Of a stretch of 64,000 nt of DNA, positions 53,032 to 61,153 are shown piece by piece (the stretch's first letter is position 1; each line of letters begins with the position of its first letter). Source of the DNA: Anaerolineae bacterium (lineage in GTDB: Bacteria > Chloroflexota > Anaerolineae > 4572-78 > J111); NCBI GenBank assembly GCA_023382535.1, contig JAHDWA010000041.1, positions 33,189 to 97,188 of the forward strand, in the 5' to 3' direction. The notes under the pieces were generated by a model, which worked only from the letters and a program-made list of their open reading frames with translations, searched no databases and was not told the DNA's origin. The translations under genes and the position numbers were made by a program.

Positions 53032-54990
53032 ATGTTTGGCATCTCGCCCGAATGGATCATTGTTCTCATTATCGTTATCCTGGTTTTTGGTATCGGCAAG
53101 TTGCCCCAGGCAGGCAAAAGCCTGGGCGAAGCCATCCGCGAGTTTAGACGCAGCAACAGGGACGACGAAAATACCGCCCCGAATGATTCACTTTTAGTCT
53201 CAGCAGAGGTGGGGGGTGTCAGATCTGCTGAAGTGGGTCAGAGTCCTAGCCCACTCGATCCAGTGGTATTACCATCCACTGCTGCTAAAATCGCGCCATT
53301 AACCCCACGACAAATTTTGGATCAAGCAGCGACTATGGCGAAAGAGGAACGCCTGGCCTTTGCCTTGAATGCGATCCTGGATACGCTTGACCTGACCGCC
53401 TATCGGCTGGCCAAAGAGAGTGGGATTGACCGGGCGACCCTCAACCGTTGGCTCAAAGGTGAGACCCAACCTCAGCAGGATAAACTGGAGCAAGTCCTGG
53501 ATGCTATGCCCGGTTTGAATCCTCACCTGCGGCAGGGGATATTGGCTCTGGCCGGTTACATCACCGCCGAAGTCAGACTCGACGTGCCCCATCCGCCCCA
53601 GATTTATCTGAGCTGCCATGGTCCGGATTTAGCCGCCGAGCGGGACAGACTGGCCGGCTACCTGGGCCATCCAATGCTGGCTTTTAACGTAGAAATAGGT
53701 CAGGCAACCCTGCCCCCGGTTGAAGTTGAAGCGAGCGTGCGCCATAGTGATTATCTGGTCTTGGTCCAGGGGTGGCGCTGGGTGCCGGCACGCCATATCG
53801 AGCATCAAGCTGCCAACGAAGATCGGGAAAAGGTGAGTGGGTTATATTTCCAGAGGAAAAGCGAGCTGGCACTCCAGGCAGAGGTGGAACAGTTTCTTGT
53901 CGAGGTGGGTCAAGATAAATGGCAGTGGTTTCCTGATTCTGACACGCTCACCCTCCAAGTGTTACAAGGGCTGTGGCAAACGTTGGCCCGCGAGGCTCGT
54001 GCGGGCCGAGCTATCTCTCTGCCTAGCCTGACCGGCCTATTTATGCTGGCCCAGGGATTGGGTGGTAAAGAATTTAGTCTATCTTCCCTTTTGCAGCGCC
54101 TGGTTGTCGGTCACGAGCAGCAGGCCAACATTCAGATGAGCGAACCGAAGCAATCCACTTCTCAACCCCAAACCTGGACAAAGCATCATCCTGAAGAGCC
54201 GGAGATGGTGATGATTCCCGCTGGGAAGTTCTGGATGGGGAGTGAGCGCCTGACTTTGGAACTTGCGGGAGTGCGATGGCAGGATTGGATGCAGCGAGAG
54301 ACACCCTATCACCAGTGTTACCTGTCAGCTTACGCCATTGGCCGTTATCCCGTAACAAATGCTGAGTATGCCCGCTTTATCCAGGATGGCGGCTACCGCT
54401 GGCGGGAGTTTTGGACCGAAATGGGCTGGGCAGCAGCGAAGAATTGGACACAGCCGCACCTTTGGAACAATGTCAAGTGGAATCAGCTAGATTGTCCGGT
54501 GGTGGGGGTAAGTTGGTATGAAGCGGCGGCCTACTGCCGCTGGTTGACTAAGGTGACGGAGCGCTCTTATCGTTTGCCGACTGAGGCGGAGTGGGAAAAA
54601 GCAGCTCGGGGATCGTCTGGCAATTTTTGGCCCTGGGGTGACACCTGGAATCCGAACTGTTGCAACAATGCCAAGACAGGATTAAACCGAACTACGCCGG
54701 TAAGACACTATTCCCCAAATGGAGAAAGCCCTTATGGGGTCTCCGATATCGTGGGTAATGTGTGGGAATGGTGCGCCACTAAATTTCCATTTAAACCATA
54801 TCCCTATGATACGGATGAAAACGAAGGGACTTCTGTCTATCTTGAAGGCAATGCGGCCCGGGTGCTGCGGGGCGGCTCTTGGGACGACGATGTTGACTTC
54901 GCCCGCTGCGCCTTCCGCAACAGGTACTATCCCGGTTACAGGGACAGCTACGGCTTCGGTTTTCGGGTGGTGGTGTCCCCCATTTTGTAG
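53032..54990 (+). CDS. TatA-like / HTH / FGE-sulfatase (C-lectin-fold) fusion
   Basis: The first 50 residues copy a TatA twin-arginine translocase subunit (GISPEWIIVLIIVILVFGIGKLPQAGKSLGEAIREFRRS): one membrane helix and an amphipathic helix. From ~90 an HTH follows (LTAYRLAKESGIDRATLNRWLKGETQPQ), then a ~150-residue alpha/beta region with YLSCHGPDLAAERDRLAGYLG. Residues ~395-650 are a formylglycine-generating-enzyme-like domain (MVMIPAGKFWMGSE, VSWYEAAAYCRWL, LPTEAEWEKAARG, GNVWEWC). The last ~35 residues after RGGSW look like a hypervariable, DGR-type variable region. It may be a membrane-bound recognition protein. The TatA fusion is unusual. Confidence 0.8.
   Translation: MFGISPEWIIVLIIVILVFGIGKLPQAGKSLGEAIREFRRSNRDDENTAPNDSLLVSAEVGGVRSAEVGQSPSPLDPVVLPSTAAKIAPLTPRQILDQAATMAKEERLAFALNAILDTLDLTAYRLAKESGIDRATLNRWLKGETQPQQDKLEQVLDAMPGLNPHLRQGILALAGYITAEVRLDVPHPPQIYLSCHGPDLAAERDRLAGYLGHPMLAFNVEIGQATLPPVEVEASVRHSDYLVLVQGWRWVPARHIEHQAANEDREKVSGLYFQRKSELALQAEVEQFLVEVGQDKWQWFPDSDTLTLQVLQGLWQTLAREARAGRAISLPSLTGLFMLAQGLGGKEFSLSSLLQRLVVGHEQQANIQMSEPKQSTSQPQTWTKHHPEEPEMVMIPAGKFWMGSERLTLELAGVRWQDWMQRETPYHQCYLSAYAIGRYPVTNAEYARFIQDGGYRWREFWTEMGWAAAKNWTQPHLWNNVKWNQLDCPVVGVSWYEAAAYCRWLTKVTERSYRLPTEAEWEKAARGSSGNFWPWGDTWNPNCCNNAKTGLNRTTPVRHYSPNGESPYGVSDIVGNVWEWCATKFPFKPYPYDTDENEGTSVYLEGNAARVLRGGSWDDDVDFARCAFRNRYYPGYRDSYGFGFRVVVSPIL
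54883..54972 (+). other. Candidate DGR variable region 1
   Basis: After RGGSW the codons differing from the second FGE gene are nearly all NNC or NNT (GAC GAC GAT GTT GAC TTC, later TAC TAT, GGT TAC, GAC AGC TAC GGC TTC). Adenine mutagenesis of AAC/AAT template codons leaves this pattern. The framework ARCAFRNR and FGFRVV is conserved. Confidence 0.4.
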
Positions 54991-55179
54991 TTGGATTCCT
55001 GGGATTCTGAATTTCTGGAATCCTGTAGATAAAGAAGTGGGGTAGAGGGAAAAAGTCAACGTCCTGAGAGAGTTGCTTTGCCCCGGAATCCCGGCGGTAG
55101 CCGGGTCGCCGCAAAAATTTTGACTGAATCGGCCCGGCTAAAGCGCCGGCAGCGCCGGAAAATAAAGCAGGATAGAATA

Positions 55180-56244
55180 ATGAGCGATAACTTACCGCAG
55201 TTACCAGCCGAACTGGCCAAGCTTGAACAAACCATCGCCAACCTGTGCGATTTCCTCAGCGGCGAGGCTCTTGATACAGCCCTGGCTCCCCTCCTGGCCC
55301 GACAGGCCGAACTCCGAGCAATTCTCTCTGGCTCCGGGGCCATAGCCCAGGGCGAAGGCGCGCAGGCCGTGGGCGAGAGCGGTGTATTGGTGGATGGCTC
55401 GGTGGGCGGCAGCATCGTTATTGCCAAAGAGGGAGCTAAAGTCTTCATTGGCGAAGCGCCGGTGGCGATGCCGGCAGTAGACCGCGAATCGGCCCTGGGG
55501 CGCTACTTGCAGCACGTTATCAGCCGCAACCGCTATTTGCAGCTCCAAGGTATCCGCTCCGGGGGCAAGCTGGTGAATATCGAACTGGACCAGATTTACG
55601 TCACCCTGCGAGCGACCCGGCAGCGGGTGGTGACCGCAGAGGAAAGCTGGCTGGCCAGGGAAGCGACCTTAGCTCCCGGTGAAGGGCAGCGTCTCTCGCG
55701 AGAGACAACCACTGAAACGGTCACGGTCAGCGTCAACGAGGCCCTGGCCGCCTCGCGCCGGCTGGCGGTGCTGGGCGATCCGGGCAGCGGCAAAACGACC
55801 TTGTTACGCTACCTGGCCCTGCTCTACGCCCGCGATTTGGCCGAACACGGCACGCTCGTGCCGGACAAGCTGGACCTGCCCGAAAGCGGCTGGCTGCCGA
55901 TTTTATTACCCCTACGGCAGATCGGAACCTTTCTGCGCACCCGGCCTGACGACGGCACCGAAGGCCACGCCCTGCTGCTGGAGTTCCTGCGGCAATCGCT
56001 GCAGAATGAACGGATTCCCCTGCCGGAGGATTTCTTTGACGAGTGGCTCACCCACGGCCGCGCGGTCATTCTGCTGGATGGATTGGACGAAGTGGCCGAT
56101 CCCGACCTGCGCCGGCGGGTGTCGCGGCTGGTAGAAGCCTTCACCCAGGCTTACGCCAACTGTCGCTACGTCGTCACCAGCCGAATTGTCGGTTATACTG
56201 GCCCTGCTCGCCTGGGCGAGGTATACCACAACTACAGTGCGTGA
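55180..56244 (+). CDS. NACHT NTPase, N-terminal half (frame broken near 56220)
   Basis: The ATG at 55180 opens a helical head (LPQLPAELAKLEQTIANLCDFLSG). The linker SGSGAIAQGEGAQAVGESGV follows, and then a beta-rich spacer. A NACHT domain comes next, with Walker A LGDPGSGKTTLLRYLA and Walker B VILLDGLDEVADPDLRRRV. The frame ends at 56244 after VTSRIVGYTGPARLGE, while the homologous continuation TTTTVRDFTMADVERFL is in another frame. One base removed or two added near 56220 would join the halves. The gene may be inactive, or the slip may be an assembly error. It carries one of the five repeated palindromes as the codons for LSRE. Confidence 0.75.
   Translation: MSDNLPQLPAELAKLEQTIANLCDFLSGEALDTALAPLLARQAELRAILSGSGAIAQGEGAQAVGESGVLVDGSVGGSIVIAKEGAKVFIGEAPVAMPAVDRESALGRYLQHVISRNRYLQLQGIRSGGKLVNIELDQIYVTLRATRQRVVTAEESWLAREATLAPGEGQRLSRETTTETVTVSVNEALAASRRLAVLGDPGSGKTTLLRYLALLYARDLAEHGTLVPDKLDLPESGWLPILLPLRQIGTFLRTRPDDGTEGHALLLEFLRQSLQNERIPLPEDFFDEWLTHGRAVILLDGLDEVADPDLRRRVSRLVEAFTQAYANCRYVVTSRIVGYTGPARLGEVYHNYSA
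55692..55705. repeat. Palindrome TCTCTCGCGAGAGA, copy 3 of 5
   Basis: Lies inside the NACHT coding region, encoding LSRE. The same four residues followed by Thr are encoded by copy 5 in the tyrosine recombinase gene. Confidence 0.6.
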
Positions 56245-57982
56245 CTTCACGATGGCCGATGTGGAACGCTTTTTGAGCAACTGGCACCGGCTGGTGGCCG
56301 TCGGCCAGATGGGGCCGGGGTCGAGCGCCGAAACCTACGCCGCCGAACAAACCCGGCAGTTGCTCCAGGCGATTGAAGCGAATGAGCGCGTCCGCGAGCT
56401 GGCCATCAATCCGCTGCTGCTGACGGTGATTGCCATGGTCCACCGCGACCGGGTCAAGCTGCCGGACCGGCGGGCTGAACTGTATGCCGAAGCCATAGAT
56501 GTACTCCTGGGCAAGTGGGAGGAAGCCAAAGGCGTAGCCGAGGTGGCGATCCTGGACGGCAAGCCGTTTGATGCGGGCGATAAGCGGCTGATGCTGCAAC
56601 ACCTGGCTCTGTACATGCACGAACAAAAGCAGAAGGAAATCGCGGCTGATGACTTAAGACATTGGCTGGAGGAACGGTTTTATGAAATTACCCAGGACCA
56701 GCGTGAGGCAAGGCGGGCCATCAGTCATTTTTTGAACGTGATTGAGGAGCGAACCGGTTTACTCGCAGCACGAGGAGAAGGGGTTTATGCTTTCTCACAT
56801 CTGACCTTTCAAGAGTACCTAGCCGCTCTGGCCGTGGCCGGGCGGGATGATTACGTGGCGTACGCTTTGAAACACGTGGCAGAGCCATGGTGGCGGGAGG
56901 TGATTCTGCTGACAGCAGGCTACCTCAGTATTCAAAGTCGGGAGCGGACCACTCGGCTAATTCAGGCTATTGCGGATTTGAAAGCAGAGCCGGAGCCGTA
57001 TCACAATCTGATGTTAGCGGCTGACTGTTTACGCGATGTAAGAAGTAACCGGGTGCAAGGCAAGTTTCAGGAAGAGATTCAACGTCGCCTGCGGGCCGAA
57101 TTAGAGTTACCGCAACCAAAGGGGTGGCTAAGTACGGTGCAAACTCGGTTATCGCGTGGACTAAGTCCTAAAGATTTGGCGCGGCGACGTATCGCAGCAG
57201 CGCAGGCTTTGGCGCTCATCGGTGGTGAAACTTACTGGACTCAGCCTTATGGCGAACCGGAATGGATAGAGATTCCCGCTGGAGAGGTCTGGTTAGGTAG
57301 TGAGCATTTATCTGGGGCCGAAAAACCACCACATTGGCTAACGTTGAATACTTTTTGGATCGCCCGCACACCTATTACTAATACTCAATACCATCTATTT
57401 GTGCAAGCTACAGACTATCACACACCCACTTACTGGGACGATAATCGTTTTCCCAAAGGCTTAGAAAGCCATCCGGTCATCAATGTTAGTTGGTATGATG
57501 CTCTAGCCTACTGTCACTGGCTTAGCCAAATGACAGGCAAGACTATCACCTTGCCAAGCGAAGCAGAGTGGGAAAAAGCGGCTCGGGGTAACGAAGATTA
57601 TCGGGCTTATCCCTGGGGTATCGTGTTTGAACCGAACCGCTGTAATACTACTGAGCTTGATCTAGGGCAAACGACGCCAGTCGGCATCTTTCCAAATGGG
57701 GCGAGTCTGTACGGCTGTCTAGATATGGTTGGTAATGTATGGGAATGGACTCGGAGTTTATGGGGGGAGGATTTTGAAAAACCGAACTTCAAGTATCCCT
57801 ATAATCCAGCAGATGGTCGAGAATATTTGAAGGCCAGTAATAAAGTTCTCCGGGTGTTGCGAGGGGGCTCATGGAACTACAGTGCACCCTACGCCCACTG
57901 TGCCTTTCGCAATAGGGATGGGCCATACGGCACGAATTACTACAATATTGGATTCAGGGTGGTAGCGTCCTCCGTTCTTTAG
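56186..57982 (+). CDS. NACHT NTPase C-terminal half with FGE-sulfatase domain
   Basis: The in-frame continuation of the NACHT protein starts as TTTTVRDFTMADVERFLSNWHRLV at about 56219; the first codons of the open frame are probably not translated. The helical NACHT-associated region follows (AINPLLLTVIAMVHRDRVKLPDRRAELY, and the winged-helix-like FSHLTFQEYLAALAVA). From ~365 an FGE-sulfatase domain runs to the end (IEIPAGEVWLGSEH, NVSWYDALAYCHWL, LPSEAEWEKAARG, GNVWEWTRS). It ends with a second variable-region-like segment after RGGSW. It is probably a STAND sensor whose lectin-like tail recognises a ligand. Confidence 0.75.
   Translation: MSVILALLAWARYTTTTVRDFTMADVERFLSNWHRLVAVGQMGPGSSAETYAAEQTRQLLQAIEANERVRELAINPLLLTVIAMVHRDRVKLPDRRAELYAEAIDVLLGKWEEAKGVAEVAILDGKPFDAGDKRLMLQHLALYMHEQKQKEIAADDLRHWLEERFYEITQDQREARRAISHFLNVIEERTGLLAARGEGVYAFSHLTFQEYLAALAVAGRDDYVAYALKHVAEPWWREVILLTAGYLSIQSRERTTRLIQAIADLKAEPEPYHNLMLAADCLRDVRSNRVQGKFQEEIQRRLRAELELPQPKGWLSTVQTRLSRGLSPKDLARRRIAAAQALALIGGETYWTQPYGEPEWIEIPAGEVWLGSEHLSGAEKPPHWLTLNTFWIARTPITNTQYHLFVQATDYHTPTYWDDNRFPKGLESHPVINVSWYDALAYCHWLSQMTGKTITLPSEAEWEKAARGNEDYRAYPWGIVFEPNRCNTTELDLGQTTPVGIFPNGASLYGCLDMVGNVWEWTRSLWGEDFEKPNFKYPYNPADGREYLKASNKVLRVLRGGSWNYSAPYAHCAFRNRDGPYGTNYYNIGFRVVASSVL
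57875..57963 (+). other. Candidate DGR variable region 2
   Basis: The segment after RGGSW (NYSAPYAHCAFRNR, then a variable stretch and IGFRVV) aligns with variable region 1. It differs from it at clustered positions while the framework is shared. Downstream, both genes carry TTCTGGAATCCTG 25-40 bp after the stop. No reverse transcriptase is in the window. Confidence 0.35.
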
Positions 57983-58128
57983 TTCGAATCTAGGATATTG
58001 ATGTTCTGGAATCCTGATCAAAAATCCCCCGTTAGGGGCCACCACTAAAGTTTTAGAGAGGAGACTATCCATCTCTTTCAGAGAATGAATTAGCAAATAA
58101 CCATCCATATAGAAATTGGGCTATAGTA

Positions 58129-58494
58129 TTATTCTCTTCGCGATTTCCCCCATTGACTCATAGTCTCGATTGTCTTCTGAGAGGGCCAACTGCTATCATC
58201 CCAAGTGAATCTACGCCAGTCGGTGGGGATAATTCCGTCCCGCAGTGCCGCTGCAATCATCCCCCGGTGGCGTGGGTCCAGCCGTAGTACATGGCAGCGC
58301 CGGCATAAAACACGGAGGTTGCTCAAAGAGTTGTGGGCCAGTTTGCCAGAATGGATGTGATCAATGTGACAGCGATTGAGGGGGAGAGGGGGCGCCTCCT
58401 GGCAGTAAGGCCCTTGACAGCGCCCCCCATCCCGCTCCCAGACTTTCCGGCGTAATTCTTGCCACACCTCTTTGGGTGGTCTATGTTTGGGCAT
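58129..58494 (-). CDS. HNH endonuclease
   Basis: The 121-residue protein has an HNH core: VWERDGGRCQGPYCQ, CHIDHIHSGKLAHNSLSNLRVLCRRCHVLR, with the CxxxxC and CxxC zinc pairs and the catalytic HIDH. The ATG at 58494 is used because the longer frame only translates the pentamer repeat upstream. TATAAA overlaps the start, so a very short leader is possible. It may be a homing or phage-type nuclease, or part of the defence island. Confidence 0.75.
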   Translation of the reverse strand: MPKHRPPKEVWQELRRKVWERDGGRCQGPYCQEAPPLPLNRCHIDHIHSGKLAHNSLSNLRVLCRRCHVLRLDPRHRGMIAAALRDGIIPTDWRRFTWDDSSWPSQKTIETMSQWGKSRRE

Positions 58495-58498
58495 TTTA

Positions 58499-58583
58499 TA
58501 TCCGTGCCTTGCCTCGCCCAACCGAGCCGAGCCCAACCAAACCAAGTCAAGCCCTGCCGCATCGAGCCTTGCCCAGCCGAGCC
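58499..58583. repeat. Degenerate pentamer tandem repeat (NNNCC)17
   Basis: Seventeen consecutive 5-bp units, nearly all ending in CC (GTGCC, TTGCC, TCGCC, CAACC, GAGCC, GAGCC, CAACC, AAACC and so on), run directly up to the HNH start. Length change would alter spacing or the reading frame upstream of that gene. Confidence 0.6.
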
Positions 58584-58592
58584 GCGTAAGAG

Positions 58593-59186
58593 TTATTCCT
58601 CTTCTACAAGAACAAATTCTACAAGAGCAAAGCGGCCAAAACCGATGCTTCGGCCATCCCCTACCCCAACCAGCCGGCCAGCGTCAATAACCACTGCCTT
58701 CATCTCGTCGCGGCCAACGACGGTTTTATCCCATTCAATCGTGCATACAATTATCCAGCCTGGTGAAGCAGCAATGCGATAGCGCACATTTCGTGCCCCT
58801 GTGGAAGGATTCTTGGCACTCCGCACGTCGAGGTAAACCGGCTGATTGGAGTCACAGGTCAAATGTCCTTCATCAGGCAAAAAGCGATCAATCAGGATTT
58901 GGTCATCCACAATTTGAAGGGTAGCGGTGAGGAATGGCTGGAGAGAGCCGCGCCCCTTTTTGGTGTACTTGGCCCCATCACGTAAGCAGCCGAAGATGTA
59001 AGCAGGTTGGACATACAATTGGCGGTTCTCGGTGATAAGCACCCGCTTGCGCCACTCTTCAGGATCATTGCCGGCAACGCCGGTCTTTTCCTGCTTTTGC
59101 AAGGGGATCGCCTCCGGGGTAAAGGCATTCAAGAGCAGTGGACGCACGCCCTTGATTTTAAGGGTAGCTGATACGATATTACTCAC
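58593..59186 (-). CDS. Unknown phage-type protein, divergent from a Cro-like regulator
   Basis: The GTG at 59186 is chosen because AAGGAG lies seven bases upstream; the longer frame to 59297 reads through the promoter. The 197-residue product begins with a strand (ATLKIKGVRPLLLNAF), contains QKQEKTGVAGNDPEEWRKRVL and YIFGCLRDGAKYTKKGRGS, and ends VGVGDGRSIGFGRFALVEF. The glycine-rich end recalls the G-loop of RAMP-type proteins, but similarity to Cas families is not established. A palindrome overlaps its promoter, so it is probably repressed by the divergent regulator. Confidence 0.5.
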   Translation of the reverse strand: MSNIVSATLKIKGVRPLLLNAFTPEAIPLQKQEKTGVAGNDPEEWRKRVLITENRQLYVQPAYIFGCLRDGAKYTKKGRGSLQPFLTATLQIVDDQILIDRFLPDEGHLTCDSNQPVYLDVRSAKNPSTGARNVRYRIAASPGWIIVCTIEWDKTVVGRDEMKAVVIDAGRLVGVGDGRSIGFGRFALVEFVLVEEE

Positions 59187-59210
59187 AATTAGTCTCCTTT
59201 GAACGATATT

Positions 59211-59230
59211 TGTTCCTAGATTTAGGAACA
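59211..59230. promoter_or_regulatory. Operator palindrome TGTTCCTA-N4-TAGGAACA
   Basis: The 8-bp arms are perfect. It lies directly after a minus-strand promoter (TTGACA, 17-bp spacer, TACACT), so binding would block the gene starting at 59186. TGTTCTTA nearby (RC at about 59266-59273) may be a half site. Confidence 0.5.
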
Positions 59231-59308
59231 GTGTATTATAATTGTATTTGATTGTCAATAATATTAAGAACAATATGAGCAAATTTAGCTCCTTCATTCC
59301 TTACTTCA

Positions 59309-59337
59309 TTGACACTAATTCTTACTTTTGATACAGT
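59309..59337 (+). promoter_or_regulatory. Promoter of the Cro-like regulator gene
   Basis: TTGACA (59309-59314), a 17-bp spacer and TACAGT (59332-59337). Transcription would start near 59344, about 14 bases before the ATG. Confidence 0.6.
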
Positions 59338-59357
59338 TAGGGGATGAAGGATGAAAA

Positions 59358-59597
59358 ATGGCGATCAAGTTCCGGCTAAAAGAACTCATTGCAGAAAAAG
59401 AGCGGCGCGAGGGTGTTAAGATTACCTACCGCGATCTGAAAGAGGCAACGGGTATCAATCTGAATACAGTTACAGCTATGGCTAACAACCGGATGAAGCA
59501 CGTTGGGTTGAATACCATTGAACGGTTGACCGATTTCTTTAACTGTGCCGTGGGCGACCTGATCATTAAAGAGGCCGACCACAGCCGGCCTAAGTAA
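59358..59597 (+). CDS. Small XRE/Cro-type regulator
   Basis: The 79-residue protein is a compact HTH of the YozG type: FRLKELIAEKERREGVKITYRDLKEATGINLNTVTAMANNRMKHVGLNTIERLTDFFNCAVGDLI. It faces the unknown gene at 58593-59186 across a palindromic operator, a standard lysogeny or toxin-control layout. GATGAAGGATG upstream gives only a moderate ribosome site. Confidence 0.8.
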   Translation: MAIKFRLKELIAEKERREGVKITYRDLKEATGINLNTVTAMANNRMKHVGLNTIERLTDFFNCAVGDLIIKEADHSRPK

Positions 59598-59641
59598 CTT
59601 TTAACCCAATCTGGCGTGTCGTTGCTGATTTCACCTGGGCG

Positions 59642-59655
59642 TCTCTCGCGAGAGA
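59642..59655. repeat. Palindrome TCTCTCGCGAGAGA, copy 4 of 5
   Basis: Fourth copy, about 45 bp after the regulator stop and 20 bp before GGTAGCC-type GC-rich DNA. The context is non-coding. Confidence 0.6.
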
Positions 59656-59752
59656 AATAACCACCCAACAGGGATAGATGATGGGCTTCGGCTGAGACTC
59701 TAACCTATTTCGAGGACATACCTCTCAGAGGAAACATCGGTAGCCACCAGGT

Positions 59753-59837
59753 TACTACCCCTCCCCCCTCCGGGGTAGGGGTAGAAATTTTTTAGAAAGA
59801 CCCCCCGGTAGTTCATAAAATGAGCTTTTGGGGGTCT
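59753..59837 (+). terminator. Two tandem hairpins after the regulator gene
   Basis: CTACCCC...GGGGTAG with an inner CCCC/GGGG is followed by AAATTTTTTAG, a good terminator. Just after it AGACCCCC (from 59798) pairs with GGGGGTCT (59830-59837), the same stem as hairpin 1 of leader copy A but with a different loop. Confidence 0.5.
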
Positions 59838-59879
59838 ACAATAGTTGCTCACAGGCCCGGAGAGACGATTTAGAATTTT

Positions 59880-59955
59880 CCCTTATGTAAATACATAAGG
59901 GGTTAGTTAATGTATTTATAAGTACGTATTATCTAAGCAAATAAGTATTTATACT
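59880..59955. promoter_or_regulatory. AT-rich palindromes upstream of the tyrosine recombinase
   Basis: CCCTTATGTA-AA-TACATAAGGG (59880-59901) has perfect 10-bp arms. AGTAT-TT-ATACT (59944-59955) is a second palindrome, and GTATTTATA occurs twice. Such sites upstream of an integrase gene could be arm-type or excisionase sites. The rest of the 59,600-60,118 gap shows no gene. Confidence 0.35.
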
Positions 59956-60118
59956 GAAAAAGAGAAACGGGTAGAGAGAGATTTTTCAATTTTATAGCGT
60001 TAAATAATCCCGGTAACTAATTGACGCCGAATACTATTTTGAAAAAACCTGGCGGTAAAAGAATTAACCACAAAATCAGTTTTTATCTACTCTGGTACTA
60101 CGAAAGAAGGCATTCATT

Positions 60119-61153
60119 ATGGACCTACTACCCACTTACGAATTGGACCAATCGCTTACTATTGGTCAAGTGGCTGACCAGTTTGCCGCCAGGCAGAGTT
60201 TCAGTGACTACCGCAGCCGCAAAGCTAAAAACACGATCACTCGGCAGGATGATGATCTGGCTCTGTTTACAGATTTCCTCATAGAAGTTGGCGCTGCGCC
60301 AACAGGCAATCTCTCTACTGAGCCTGACGCTTGGACTGGGGTAACTTGGGGGTTGATCGAAGGATTCATACGGTGGCAACTACAGCGAGGATTTGCCGTT
60401 TCTTCCATCAACGTGCGCCTCTCTACGGTGAAGGCATACGCAAAGCTGGCTCTTAAAGCTTGCACCTTAGAGCCAACCCAATATGCCTTGATTCGAGCGG
60501 TAAATGGTTACAGCCACCGGGAGGGTAAGCGGATTGATGAGGCTCGTATTATGGTTGAGTTGCCAACTCGCTATAAGCGACTCGGCGCGAAAAAGACTGA
60601 AGCTGTAAATCTCTCGCGAGAGACAGCGGTAGTGTTGAAGAACCAGCCGGATACACCGCAAGGTCGCCGTGATGCGCTGTTGATGTGTCTCCTGCTGGAT
60701 CACGGGTTACGTTGTGGGGAGGTGGCCAGATTACAGGTGACTGACTTGGATCTAAAAATGAATGAATTGGTCTTTTATCGTCCTAAGGTTGATCTTGTGC
60801 AGCGCCACCAGTTGACAACCGACACTCTCAGAGCGGCTAAAGCTTATTTTGAGCAGGATATTCTCGCGCAAGGGCCACTCCTGCGGGGAAGCCGGAAAAG
60901 TAATCTCCTGCGAGAAACGGGGATGACTGAACGGGCAATTACCAAGCGAGTAGCCGTCTTGGGGAAAGCTGTAGGCGTTAAAGGCTTGAGCGCCCACGAC
61001 TGCCGGCACTATTGGGCCACAACCGCAGCTCGCAACGGTACCCAGATTGATCGGTTACAACAAGCAGGCGGCTGGTCCAGCCCAGCGATGCCGCTTCGGT
61101 ACATTAAGATTGCAGAAATAGCTAACGAAGGAGTGAATTTAGGAAATGATTGA
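60119..61153 (+). CDS. Tyrosine recombinase/integrase
   Basis: The 344-residue protein has an N-terminal core-binding domain (FIRWQLQRGFAVSSINVRLSTVKAYAKLAL). The catalytic domain holds the first Arg in LDHGLRCGEVARLQV, the HxxR box in LSAHDCRHYWATTAARNG, and the C-terminal RYIKIAE with the nucleophile Tyr. The usual His/Trp is present as AGGWSS. The ATG follows GAAGG by eight bases. Codons for LSRET contain palindrome copy 5. It presumably integrates a local unit, with the HTH gene it overlaps as partner. Confidence 0.9.
   Translation: MDLLPTYELDQSLTIGQVADQFAARQSFSDYRSRKAKNTITRQDDDLALFTDFLIEVGAAPTGNLSTEPDAWTGVTWGLIEGFIRWQLQRGFAVSSINVRLSTVKAYAKLALKACTLEPTQYALIRAVNGYSHREGKRIDEARIMVELPTRYKRLGAKKTEAVNLSRETAVVLKNQPDTPQGRRDALLMCLLLDHGLRCGEVARLQVTDLDLKMNELVFYRPKVDLVQRHQLTTDTLRAAKAYFEQDILAQGPLLRGSRKSNLLRETGMTERAITKRVAVLGKAVGVKGLSAHDCRHYWATTAARNGTQIDRLQQAGGWSSPAMPLRYIKIAEIANEGVNLGND
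60610..60623. repeat. Palindrome TCTCTCGCGAGAGA, copy 5 of 5
   Basis: Fifth copy, within the recombinase coding region as codons for LSRET, the same residues as copy 3. Confidence 0.6.
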
